A model generated the notes under the pieces. It was not told the DNA's origin. It did not search any database and worked only from the letters and a program-made list of their open reading frames with translations. Shown here piece after piece: positions 54,606-62,479 of a stretch of DNA of 64,000 bases (positions are counted from its first letter, which is position 1; each line of letters begins with the position of its first letter). Both the position numbers and the translations under genes were made by a program. Source of the stretch: Cellulomonas sp. SLBN-39 (GTDB taxonomy: Bacteria > Actinomycetota > Actinomycetes > Actinomycetales > Cellulomonadaceae); NCBI RefSeq assembly GCF_006715865.1, contig NZ_VFOA01000001.1, positions 1,550,001 through 1,614,000 on the forward strand, read 5' to 3'.

Positions 54606-55505
54606 GTGCGGATCGGGTTCGTCGGGAGCTTCGGCACGGTGCACGAGGTCGTGCAGATGGCGGTCGAGGCCGAGCAGCACGGCTGGGACGGGTTCTTCAC
54701 GTGGGACGGCGTCGACCTCGGCGGCGCGATGGGCGACACGTCCTTCCCCGTCTGGGACCCCTGGGCGGTGCTCGCGGCGGCCGCCGTGCGGACGGAGCGG
54801 ATCACCCTCGGCGCGCTCGTCTTCGCGGTGCCGCGCCGCCGCCCCTGGGTGCTGGCCAAGCAGGCCGTCACCGTCGACCACCTCTCCGGCGGGCGGCTCG
54901 TGCTGCCGGTCGGCCTGGGCGTCCCGGACGACCGCGCGGTCGCCGGCGTGCGCGGGGAGGCCGTCGGCGTGCGGGAGCGGGCGGAGCGCCTCGACGACGC
55001 GCTCGCGCTGCTCGACCGCTCGTGGGGCGGCGAGACGTTCGACCTCGACGGCACGCACCTGCACGTCGAGGGCATGCGGCTGCTGCCGCGTCCGGTCGAG
55101 CGGCCCGACGGGCGGCTCCGGATCCCGGTGTGGCCGGTCGCGGCCTTCCCCAGCGCGCGGTCCATGGGCCGGGCCGTGCGCTGGGACGGCGTCGTGCCCC
55201 AGCTGCGCGGCGACCGCGCCATGGACCCGATGAGCCCGCAGGACGTCGCCGAGGTCGTCGCGTGGTCGCAGGAGCACCGCGACCCGGCGGCCGGTCCCTT
55301 CGACGTCGTCGTGCAGGGCGTCCTGCCGGACGACCCGGCGGAGGCCGCCGACCTGGTGGGCGGGCTCGCGCAGGCCGGTGCGACGTGGTTCGTCGACTCC
55401 CGGTGGGACCCGCAGACCGCGACGCCCGAGCAGCTGCTCGCACGTCTGCGCCTCGGCCCGCCCGACCTCGGCCCGTCCGACCCCGCCCCGGTCACGTCGG
55501 GCTGA
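54606..55505 (+). CDS. LLM-class flavin-dependent oxidoreductase
   Basis: Luciferase-like TIM-barrel protein of 299 aa: IGFVGSFGTVHEVVQMAVEAE, GWDGFFTWDGV, TERITLGALVFAVPRRRPW and LSGGRLVLPVGLG. It uses FMN or F420; the substrate is unknown. GTG at 54606 with GAGGGGG about 6 nt upstream; TACCGT -10-like box at 54548-54553. Followed by an SDR gene on the same strand, 120 bp away. Confidence 0.9.
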   Translation: MRIGFVGSFGTVHEVVQMAVEAEQHGWDGFFTWDGVDLGGAMGDTSFPVWDPWAVLAAAAVRTERITLGALVFAVPRRRPWVLAKQAVTVDHLSGGRLVLPVGLGVPDDRAVAGVRGEAVGVRERAERLDDALALLDRSWGGETFDLDGTHLHVEGMRLLPRPVERPDGRLRIPVWPVAAFPSARSMGRAVRWDGVVPQLRGDRAMDPMSPQDVAEVVAWSQEHRDPAAGPFDVVVQGVLPDDPAEAADLVGGLAQAGATWFVDSRWDPQTATPEQLLARLRLGPPDLGPSDPAPVTSG

Positions 55506-55625
55506 ACCGCCGCGGCCGAGCCGGTCGGGGCGTGCGCGTCGGCGTGCGCCGGCCCGCGACCTCGCGCACCATCACGGCACGGCCCCGGGACCGGGGCCGG
55601 TCGGGGCACGAGGCCGGAGGCGTGG

Positions 55626-56477
55626 ATGAGCGGCAGGACGATCGTGGTCACGGGGGCCAGCGACGGGATCGGGGCGGCGGCGGCACGGGCGCTCGCGGCG
55701 GACGGGCACACCGTCGTCGTCGTGGGCCGGTCGCCGACGCGCACCCGCCAGGTCGCCGCCGAGGTGGGCGGGCCGGCGCACGTGGCCGACTTCGCGCGCC
55801 TCGACGAGGTCCGTGGGCTGGCCGCCGACCTGCTCGCCGCGTACGAGCGCATCGACGTGCTCGTCAACAACGCGGGCGGGGTGTTCGGCGAGCGCACCGT
55901 CACCCCGGACGGCCTCGAGGCGACCTTCCAGGTCGACCACCTCGCGCACTTCCTGCTCACGAACCTGCTCATGGACCGGCTGCTGGCCTCGCGCGCGACC
56001 GTCCTCGCCACGTCGAGCGTCGCGTCACGGGCGTCCCGCATGACCGTCGAGGACGCGCGCCGGGCCGGCGAGCCCGCGCCGGAGGGCCGGTACTCGTCGC
56101 TGCGCGCGTACGCCGACGCCAAGCTGGCGAACGTCCTGCACGTGCGCGAGCTCGACCGGCGGTACGGCGACGCGGGCCTCGCCACGGCGGCCGTGCACCC
56201 CGGCGGCGTCGCCACGAGCTTCGCGGCCACGTCCGCCGACCTGTCGGGCTGGTTCTACCGCTCCCGGCTCGGGAGGCGGCTCATGCGCACGCCCGAGCAG
56301 GGTGCCGCGACGCTCGTGCGCCTCGCCCGCACCACGCCCGGCGTGGACTGGCCGACGGGCGGCTACTGGTCGGACGACCGTCCGGCCCGCGGCAACCCCC
56401 GGGCGCACGACCCGGCGCTCGCCCGCGCCCTGTGGGAGCGCAGCGAGCAGCTCGTGGCCGCGTCGGTCACGGGCTGA
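55626..56477 (+). CDS. Short-chain dehydrogenase/reductase
   Basis: NAD(P)-dependent enzyme of 283 aa: TGASDGIGAAAARAL cofactor loop, NNAGG, and the catalytic YxxxK in RAYADAKLANVLHV. The C-terminus is of the retinol-dehydrogenase-like type. Ends 4 bp from the convergent acetyltransferase gene. Substrate unknown. Confidence 0.92.
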   Translation: MSGRTIVVTGASDGIGAAAARALAADGHTVVVVGRSPTRTRQVAAEVGGPAHVADFARLDEVRGLAADLLAAYERIDVLVNNAGGVFGERTVTPDGLEATFQVDHLAHFLLTNLLMDRLLASRATVLATSSVASRASRMTVEDARRAGEPAPEGRYSSLRAYADAKLANVLHVRELDRRYGDAGLATAAVHPGGVATSFAATSADLSGWFYRSRLGRRLMRTPEQGAATLVRLARTTPGVDWPTGGYWSDDRPARGNPRAHDPALARALWERSEQLVAASVTG

Positions 56478-56481
56478 GCGC

Positions 56482-57132
56482 TCACCCGGCGGCTGTGCCG
56501 GCGGTGCCGTGCTCGTCCGCCGCGGGGCGCGTCATCGGGTAGATCCACGGGCCCTGCGACGAGATCGGCACGTGCTCGCCGATCTCGTCGTACCCGCGCG
56601 CCAGGTAGTAGCCGACGTTGTCGGGCTTGGTGGTCTCCAGGTACGACGGCTCGCGCCGCCCGTCGGCGAGCTCGCCGAACGCCCGCATGAGGACCGACCC
56701 CCGGCCCTCGCGCTGCCGGTCGGGCCGCACGCCGAACGCCTCGACGTACCAGGCGTCGCGCGGCACGCCCTTCGACGTCAGGGCACCGAACCGGATGATC
56801 CCCGGGCTGTGCTCGCGGGCGATCACCGCGATCCGCAGCACCCGGTGCGCCTGCCGCACCCACCGCCACCAGGCCATCGGGTAGGCGCCGGGGCCGTAGA
56901 GCACCAGCACGCCGGTGATCTCCCCGTCGTGGCTGGTCACGAGCACGTGCCCGTACCGCAGCGCGTCCGCGAGCGTGAGCCGGTACACCGCGCGCAGCTC
57001 GCGCTGACGGCGGGCCGGGTCGCGGAAGATGTGGCTGAACCCCGGGTCCTCACCCAGTGCCGCGGCCAGCACCGCGGCCGCCTCGGTGCGGTCCTGCGGT
57101 CTGAGCCGGCCCACCTGGTCGGGTGGTGGCAT
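56482..57132 (-). CDS. GNAT acetyltransferase
   Basis: Protein of 216 aa with GNAT motif A DRQREGRGSVLMRAFGELA and an adjoining PSYLETTKPDNVGYYLARGYD segment. The ATG at 57132 has AGCAGG 7 nt upstream; an in-frame ATG at 57165 would add 11 residues. The acyl acceptor is unknown. Confidence 0.85.
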   Translation of the reverse strand: MPPPDQVGRLRPQDRTEAAAVLAAALGEDPGFSHIFRDPARRQRELRAVYRLTLADALRYGHVLVTSHDGEITGVLVLYGPGAYPMAWWRWVRQAHRVLRIAVIAREHSPGIIRFGALTSKGVPRDAWYVEAFGVRPDRQREGRGSVLMRAFGELADGRREPSYLETTKPDNVGYYLARGYDEIGEHVPISSQGPWIYPMTRPAADEHGTAGTAAG

Positions 57133-57405
57133 GCGTGCGCCTGCTGGGCGTCCCCCTGCGTCCATGTCCGGATCGTCGTCCGGACGTGCGTCCAGGTGCA
57201 ACCGCGCGGGCGTGTCGGGGCGGGTGTCGGCCGGGTGAAATCTCCTGGTTGCCGCCCCGCGACCCCCCCTGACGGCCCGTGACGACCCGGACGACCCCGA
57301 CGTGGCCTGGGGAGGACGCGTGAAGATCGGCGCGGCCCGCCCCGGGGCCCGCCCGACGCTGCCAGGCTGCATGACCGCAGGACCAGCGACGACGAGGGGG
57401 CACGG

Positions 57406-59430
57406 GTGCGCGACGCGACGGCACGGGCGACGGACGGACGAGCAGGCCACGCGCGGGGGGTGCCCGGCTCCCGACCGGTCCGTGGGCTGCTCGTCACGCT
57501 GACCGTCGGCGCCCTCGGCACCGTCGGCCTCACGGCCTGCACCCCCGACCGCCCCGACCCGGCGCCCGCCGTCCAGGCCCTCGCCGACGCGCTCGTCGCC
57601 GGCCAGTTCGACGACGTCCCGCTCGACGCCCGGTCCGCGGGCGCCGACGCGATCGAGGCCCGGCGCGCCGAGGTCGTCGCCGGGCTGGGCGAGGCCACGG
57701 CGGCCGTCGCGGCGGGCGACGTCACCGTCGCGGAGGAGGGCGAGAGCGCGACGGCGCCCCTCACCGTCACGTGGGACCTGCCGGGCACCGACGAGGACTG
57801 GAGCTACGAGGCGACCGCGAACGTCGTGCTCGACGACGAGGACGTGTGGCGGGTGGTGTGGCAGGACGCGCTCCTCGCGCCCGACCTCATGGACGGCGAG
57901 ACCCTGCGCCTGACCCGCACGACCGCCGAGCGCGGCCGCGTGCTCGGCGCGGACGGCGCCGTGGTCGTCGAGCCGCGCGCCGTGAAGCGTGTCGGCATCG
58001 ACAAGACCCGCGTCGAGGCCGGGCAGGCGGGGGCCGCGGCGACCGCGCTCGCGCAGGCCCTGGAGATCGACCCGGCCGAGTACGCGACCCGCGTCGAGGG
58101 CGCGGGCGAGCAGGCCTTCGTCGAGGCGATCGTCGTGCGCGCCGACGACCCCGCGTACGACGTGGCCGCGCTCGCGGCGCTGCCCGGGGTTCTGGTGCAG
58201 GACGACGAGCTGCCGCTGGCGCCGACGCGCACGTTCGCCCGGCCGCTGCTCGGCACCGTCGGGCTGGCGACCGCGGAGATCGTCGAGGACTCGGCCGGGG
58301 AGATCGCGGCGGGGGACCTGACCGGTCTGTCGGGCCTGCAGCGCCAGTACGACGACCTGCTGCGCGGTGCGCCCGGCGTCACGGTCGAGGCCGTGCCGGC
58401 CGAGGGCGACGCGGTCCGGCAGCTGTTCACCACGGAGCCGGTCGCGGGCGGCGACCTGCGCCTGACGCTCGACGTCGGGCTGCAGGAGCGCGCGGAGGCC
58501 GTGCTCGCGGGCGTGGCCCCCGCGTCGGCGGTCGTCGCGATCCGCCCGTCGACGGGCGAGGTCGTGGCCGCGGCCAGCGGTGCGGGCGGCGAGGGGCTGT
58601 CCACCGCGACCGTCGGGCAGTACCCGCCGGGCTCGACGTTCAAGGTCGCGTCCGCCCTGGCGTACCTGCGCGGCGGGCTCACGCCGGACGCCACGGTGAG
58701 CTGCCCGGCGACCGTGACGGTCGACGGCCGCACGTTCCAGAACTTCCCCGGGTACCCGGCCGCGGCGTCCGGCGACGTGCCGTTCCGCACGGCGTTCGCC
58801 AACTCCTGCAACACGGCCTTCATCGGCGCCCGGGACACGACGACCCCGGCCGGCATCGTCGAGGCGGCGCGCTCGCTCGGCCTGGAGCCGGACGTGCAGC
58901 TGGGCTTCCCCGCGTTCCTCGGCGAGGTCCCCGCGGACGCGTCGGGCACGGCGCTGGCGGCGACGGTCATCGGTCAGGGCCAGGTGCTCGCGTCGCCGCT
59001 CGGCATGGCGACGGTCGCGGCGTCGGTCGGCGCGGGCCGCACGGTGACGCCCGTGCTGGTCGTGGAAGCGGCCGGCGGCGCTGCGGGTGACGACGCGACG
59101 GGCGAGGCCGCGGACGCGCCCACCGAGACCGCCGCGCAGGAGGCCCCGTCGACCCCGGCCACGCCCCTGACGGAGGACGAGGCGGCCGCGCTGCGCGACA
59201 TGATGCGGGCCGTCGTCACCGAGGGCGGCGCGACCCTGCTCGCCGACGTGCCCGGGGGGCCGGTGATCGCCAAGACCGGCACGGCGCAGTTCGGCACGGG
59301 CGACGACCTGCGCAACCACGTGTGGATGATCGCGGTCCAGGGTGACCTCGCGGTGTCGGTGTTCGTCGCCGAGGGCGACTACGGTTCGACGACGGCGGGC
59401 CCGCTGATGCGCGCGTTCCTCGTCGGCTGA
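57406..59430 (+). CDS. Penicillin-binding protein (transpeptidase), lipoprotein type
   Basis: Cell-wall transpeptidase of 674 aa. An N-terminal signal with lipobox LTAC (C45) rather than an uncleaved anchor, an NTF2-like MecA_N domain (about 50-160), a PBP dimer domain, and the transpeptidase domain with S410TFK413, S467CN469 and K623TG625. The lipobox and MecA_N domain resemble PBP2a-like, low-affinity class B enzymes. GTG with GAGGGGG 6 nt upstream. Extracytoplasmic, crosslinks peptidoglycan. Confidence 0.92.
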   Translation: MRDATARATDGRAGHARGVPGSRPVRGLLVTLTVGALGTVGLTACTPDRPDPAPAVQALADALVAGQFDDVPLDARSAGADAIEARRAEVVAGLGEATAAVAAGDVTVAEEGESATAPLTVTWDLPGTDEDWSYEATANVVLDDEDVWRVVWQDALLAPDLMDGETLRLTRTTAERGRVLGADGAVVVEPRAVKRVGIDKTRVEAGQAGAAATALAQALEIDPAEYATRVEGAGEQAFVEAIVVRADDPAYDVAALAALPGVLVQDDELPLAPTRTFARPLLGTVGLATAEIVEDSAGEIAAGDLTGLSGLQRQYDDLLRGAPGVTVEAVPAEGDAVRQLFTTEPVAGGDLRLTLDVGLQERAEAVLAGVAPASAVVAIRPSTGEVVAAASGAGGEGLSTATVGQYPPGSTFKVASALAYLRGGLTPDATVSCPATVTVDGRTFQNFPGYPAAASGDVPFRTAFANSCNTAFIGARDTTTPAGIVEAARSLGLEPDVQLGFPAFLGEVPADASGTALAATVIGQGQVLASPLGMATVAASVGAGRTVTPVLVVEAAGGAAGDDATGEAADAPTETAAQEAPSTPATPLTEDEAAALRDMMRAVVTEGGATLLADVPGGPVIAKTGTAQFGTGDDLRNHVWMIAVQGDLAVSVFVAEGDYGSTTAGPLMRAFLVG

Positions 59431-59494
59431 CGTCGACGGCGCGCCCGGCCGCGGGCGCAGACGGACGACGGCAGGCCCTGAGACGGAGACGACG

Positions 59495-60472
59495 ATGCCC
59501 GTACCCCACGTGCCCGGCGGTGCCGGGTGGATGCGCCCCCTGCCCGGGACGTCCCTGACGGTCAGCGCCCTCTGCCTGGGCGGCGGGCCGCTGGGGAGCA
59601 TGCCCGAGCTGTTCGGCGAGGACGTCTCCCCGGAGCGCGGCATCAGCACGGTGCTCGCGGCCCTGCGCAGCGACGTCCGCTTCGTCGACACGTCCAACGG
59701 GTACTCCGGCGGCGAGAGCGAGCGGCGGATCGGGGCCGCGCTCACGGCGCACGGCGGGCTGCCCGCGGACGTCGTGGTCGCCACCAAGGTGGACCCGGAG
59801 GGCTCGGACTACTCGGGCGAGCGCGTGCGCCGCTCCGTCGACGAGTCGCGGCGCCGCCTGGGCCTGGACCACCTGCCGCTGGTGCACCTGCACGACCCGG
59901 AGCGGCACGAGTTCGACGACCTCACGGCGCCGGACGGTGCGGTCGAGGCGCTCGTCGAGCTGCGGGAGTCCGGTGCGGTGGGGGCGATCGGCCTCGCGGG
60001 CGGGCGCGTGCAGGAGATGGCCCGGTACCTCGCACTCGGGGTGTTCGACGTGCTGCTGGTCCACAACCGCTGGACGCTGGTCGACCGGTCCGCCGACGCG
60101 CTCGTGGCCGAGGCCCGCGCGCGCGGCATGGGGGTGCTCAACGCCGCGGTGCTCGGCGGCGGCGTGCTCGCCCACCAGGAGGGCGGCCCCACCACGTACG
60201 GCTACCGCCCCGCCCCGCCCGAGGTGCTCGACGCCGTCGCGCGCATGCGTGCGGTGTGCGCCGCGCACGGCACGGACCTGCGCACGGCCGCCCTGCAGGT
60301 CTCGCTGCGCGACGACCGGTTCACGTCGACGATCGTGGGGATGTCCCGCCCGGAGCGGGTCGCCCAGACGCTCGCCGCGGCGGCGACGCCGCTGCCGCAG
60401 GAGCTGTTCGACGAGCTCGCGACGCTCCTGCCCCCGTCGCGCACGTGGCTCGACGCGCCCTTCGACGCCTGA
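59495..60472 (+). CDS. Aldo/keto reductase
   Basis: NAD(P)-dependent (beta/alpha)8 enzyme of 325 aa: FVDTSNGYSGGESERRIG with the catalytic Tyr, VVVATKVDPEG with Lys, and LVHLHDPE with His. It is closest by eye to the D-threo-aldose/L-fucose dehydrogenase branch. ATG after GAGACGGAGA. A sugar or sugar-alcohol substrate is plausible but unproven. Confidence 0.9.
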   Translation: MPVPHVPGGAGWMRPLPGTSLTVSALCLGGGPLGSMPELFGEDVSPERGISTVLAALRSDVRFVDTSNGYSGGESERRIGAALTAHGGLPADVVVATKVDPEGSDYSGERVRRSVDESRRRLGLDHLPLVHLHDPERHEFDDLTAPDGAVEALVELRESGAVGAIGLAGGRVQEMARYLALGVFDVLLVHNRWTLVDRSADALVAEARARGMGVLNAAVLGGGVLAHQEGGPTTYGYRPAPPEVLDAVARMRAVCAAHGTDLRTAALQVSLRDDRFTSTIVGMSRPERVAQTLAAAATPLPQELFDELATLLPPSRTWLDAPFDA

Positions 60473-60559
60473 GCGACGCGCCGGGCCGGACGACGCAAGG
60501 GGCGTCGGTCCCATCGGCTAGCGTCCCTCTCACCTGACCCCTGCTGCGACGGGACCACG

Positions 60560-61171
60560 ATGAGCACGCGCACGACCCTGGCCCGGGCGTACTGGGCGGT
60601 CAGCCGCTGGACGCTGCGCACCGAGCGGCTGCCCCGGGACGGTGCCGGGGTGCTCCTCGGGGCGCCGCACACCTCGAACTGGGACTTCGTCCTGATGCTC
60701 GCCATCGGCGCCGAGCAGGACCTGCCGTTCCGGTGGCTCGGCAAGCACACGCTGTTCCGGGGGATCGGCGGCCCGGTCATGCGCGCGCTCGGCGGCATCC
60801 CCGTGGACCGCCGCGACCCGGCGGGGCTGGTCGACGACCTGGTCGCGCGGATCGCGTCGGGGGAGCGGTTCTACCTCGTGGTGACGCCGGAGGGCACCCG
60901 CTCGGGCAGCGGCTGGAAGTCCGGCTTCTACCGCATCGCGCGGGCGACGGGGCTGCCGGTGACGCTCGGCTACGTGGACCGTACGACCATGACGACGGGC
61001 CTGGGCCCGACGATCACGCTCACCGGCGACGTGCGGGCCGACATGGACGTGGTCCGTGCGTTCTACGCCGACAAGTCCGGGCTGGTGCCGGCGCGTCGCA
61101 CGGAGCCGCGCCTGCGCGACGAGCCGTCGGGCCCGCCCGCTCCGGATGCGGACGGCGCCCCGGCCGCCTAG
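60560..61171 (+). CDS. 1-acylglycerol-3-phosphate acyltransferase-like (PlsC family)
   Basis: Membrane-associated acyltransferase of 203 aa with the HX4D motif H37TSNWD42 and the phosphate-binding VTPEGTRSGSGW (109-120), followed by SGFYRIARATGLPV. Acylates a glycerophosphate or related acceptor. TAGCGT -10-like box at 60519-60524. Confidence 0.92.
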   Translation: MSTRTTLARAYWAVSRWTLRTERLPRDGAGVLLGAPHTSNWDFVLMLAIGAEQDLPFRWLGKHTLFRGIGGPVMRALGGIPVDRRDPAGLVDDLVARIASGERFYLVVTPEGTRSGSGWKSGFYRIARATGLPVTLGYVDRTTMTTGLGPTITLTGDVRADMDVVRAFYADKSGLVPARRTEPRLRDEPSGPPAPDADGAPAA

Positions 61172-61230
61172 CGTCGTCGGGACGCGCCGCGACGACCCTC
61201 GCGCACGGCGCACCGACGAAGGAGGCCGCC

Positions 61231-61401
61231 ATGGGACTGGACGACAAGGCGAAGCACGCTGCCGAGGAGACCGCGGGCAAGGCCAAGGAGGCCTGGGGCA
61301 AGCTCACGGACGACGAGCGCCTCGAGGCCGAGGGCAAGGCAGACCAGAGCAAGGCCAACCTCAAGCAGGCCGGCGACGACGTCAAGGACGCCGTGCGCTG
61401 A
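61231..61401 (+). CDS. CsbD-family stress protein
   Basis: Fifty-six residues, Lys/Ala/Glu-rich and helical (GLDDKAKHAAEETAGKAKEA, then DERLEAEGKADQ), the CsbD signature. General-stress proteins of unknown mechanism. ATG with AAGGAGG 6 nt upstream; TAGCGT -10-like box at 61169-61174. Followed by a hairpin. Confidence 0.92.
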   Translation: MGLDDKAKHAAEETAGKAKEAWGKLTDDERLEAEGKADQSKANLKQAGDDVKDAVR

Positions 61402-61419
61402 GCGCTGCCGCAGCATCCT

Positions 61420-61451
61420 GCGCCCCGCGGACCTGCTGGTTCGCGGGGCGC
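61420..61451 (+). terminator. Terminator after csbD-like gene
   Basis: Perfect 10-bp stem GCGCCCCGCG (61420-61429) with 61442-61451, loop 12 nt; a second short hairpin GTCCGGG/CCCGGAC follows at 61457-61474. Confidence 0.7.
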
Positions 61452-61583
61452 GGTGCGTCCGGGGGACCCCGGACGGACCTGTGCACGCTTCCGGCCCGGC
61501 GTGTCGGTCCCCCGTGCGGGTGAATTGGGCGGCGGTCCAGTATTTCCCCGGGTGGACTCTTCCCACGGTCGTCGCGGCCGGGC

Positions 61584-61589
61584 TAGGGT
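61584..61589 (+). promoter_or_regulatory. Promoter of the riboswitch transcript
   Basis: TAGGGT, a good actinobacterial -10, ends 7 nt before the predicted 5' end of the aptamer (about 61597). Confidence 0.55.
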
Positions 61590-61596
61590 CGACGAC

Positions 61597-61675
61597 GTCA
61601 GCGAAACGGCAAACCCTCCGCAAGGCGGGGACGCAAAGCCACGGGACCTACTGGGTCAGCCGGGCTACCGAACGA
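61597..61675 (+). promoter_or_regulatory. Cyclic-di-GMP-I (GEMM) riboswitch
   Basis: All diagnostic elements of the GEMM-I aptamer are present in order: GGCAAACC (61608-61615), the P2 stem capped by the GNRA tetraloop GCAA (CCGCAAGG), GGGGACGCAAAGCC (61627-61640), a P3 arm CGGGACC-UACU-GGGUC, and the closing CCGGGCTACCGA. A weak P1 (UCAGCG with CGAUGA) closes the domain. A GAGAGG ribosome site and a short gene follow within 15 nt, so control of translation is likely. Confidence 0.93.
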
Positions 61676-61688
61676 TGAGAGGTCGATC

Positions 61689-61826
61689 ATGGACCAGCGT
61701 GGATCTGCGGCGGACAAGTCGCGCACCGATCTCCCCACCACCCGCCTGAGCGCCTGGGCCGCCCTGGCTGCCCGCCTCGAGGCGTCCGCGACCATCCCCG
61801 TGCAGCGCGAGAGCATGGCCGCCTGA
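61689..61826 (+). CDS. 45-residue orphan protein under the c-di-GMP riboswitch
   Basis: ATG to TGA, 45 codons, beginning MDQRGSAADKSRTDLPTTR and ending PVQRESMAA, with one amphipathic helix in the middle (LSAWAALAARLEAS). GAGAGG lies 6 nt upstream, immediately after the riboswitch, and a 12-bp hairpin terminator follows 13 nt after the stop. It is therefore the only gene of this transcript. No signal peptide or membrane helix; no family recognised. Confidence 0.75.
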   Translation: MDQRGSAADKSRTDLPTTRLSAWAALAARLEASATIPVQRESMAA

Positions 61827-61839
61827 ACCCAGCACCACC

Positions 61840-61875
61840 CGTCGAGCGCCGTCCCTGCCGGGGCGGCGCTCGACG
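61840..61875 (+). terminator. Terminator of the riboswitch transcript
   Basis: Perfect 12-bp stem CGTCGAGCGCCG (61840-61851) with 61864-61875, loop 12 nt. Confidence 0.8.
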
Positions 61876-61925
61876 CGTCTGAGGGCTCGTCGGGGGGCGC
61901 GTCGGACGGCACCGACGAGGTCGCC

Positions 61926-61956
61926 TCACGGCGTGGCGTGCCGCGACACGCCGTGA
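61926..61956. repeat. 10-bp inverted repeat upstream of the PLDc_N/SHOCT gene
   Basis: TCACGGCGTG (61926-61935) and its exact reverse complement at 61947-61956, 11-bp spacer. The arms are two helical turns apart, which suits a protein operator; a hairpin is also possible. Confidence 0.5.
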
Positions 61957-62007
61957 TTCCGCGCGCGTCCCTGTAGTGCCGACCCCCTCGGTCCTAGTGT
62001 CGCGAGC

Positions 62008-62433
62008 ATGGCGCCCGCCTACGGCGCGGGCGATGAGCCGGGGGGTTCGACCGTGGACACGCTGTGGGAGTGGTTCCTCGTCCTGATGTACTGGTTCTTC
62101 TTCTTCGCCTACCTCGTCATCCTGTGGCAGATCCTCGGTGACCTGTTCCGCGATCGCGAGGCGAGCGGGTGGGCGAAGGCCGGCTGGGTCGTCTTCCTCA
62201 TCGTCCTGCCGTACCTGGCGGCTCTCGTGTACCTGATCGCCCGCGGCAAGGGCATGGCGGAGCGGCACGCGCAGGCCGTGCAGCAGGTCAGGGCGGAGAC
62301 GGACCAGTACATCCGCACCGTGGCCGGCACGTCGCCGGCCGAGCAGATCGCCACCGCCAAGCAGCTGCTGGACTCCGGGGCGATCGACGCCGCCGAGTTC
62401 GCGCAGCTGAAGTCGCGGGCGCTGGCGGCCTGA
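62008..62433 (+). CDS. PLDc_N/SHOCT-domain membrane protein
   Basis: Protein of 141 aa: two membrane helices (WFLVLMYWFFFFAYLVILWQ, WVVFLIVLPYLAALVYLI) forming a phospholipase D N-terminal-type domain, then a C-terminal SHOCT motif (SPAEQIATAKQLLDSGAIDA, EFAQLKSRAL). The ATG at 62008 lies 7 nt after TAGTGT (leaderless); GTG 62053 with GGGGGG upstream is the alternative and would give 126 aa. Role unknown, probably envelope-related. Confidence 0.85.
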   Translation: MAPAYGAGDEPGGSTVDTLWEWFLVLMYWFFFFAYLVILWQILGDLFRDREASGWAKAGWVVFLIVLPYLAALVYLIARGKGMAERHAQAVQQVRAETDQYIRTVAGTSPAEQIATAKQLLDSGAIDAAEFAQLKSRALAA

Positions 62434-62437
62434 CACG

Positions 62438-62478
62438 ACCGGCGCGGGCCCGGGCGACGCGTCCGGGCCCGCGCCGGT
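62438..62478. terminator. Bidirectional terminator
   Basis: Perfect 16-bp stem ACCGGCGCGGGCCCGG (62438-62453) with 62463-62478, loop 9 nt, between convergent genes. Confidence 0.8.
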
Positions 62479-62479
62479 G

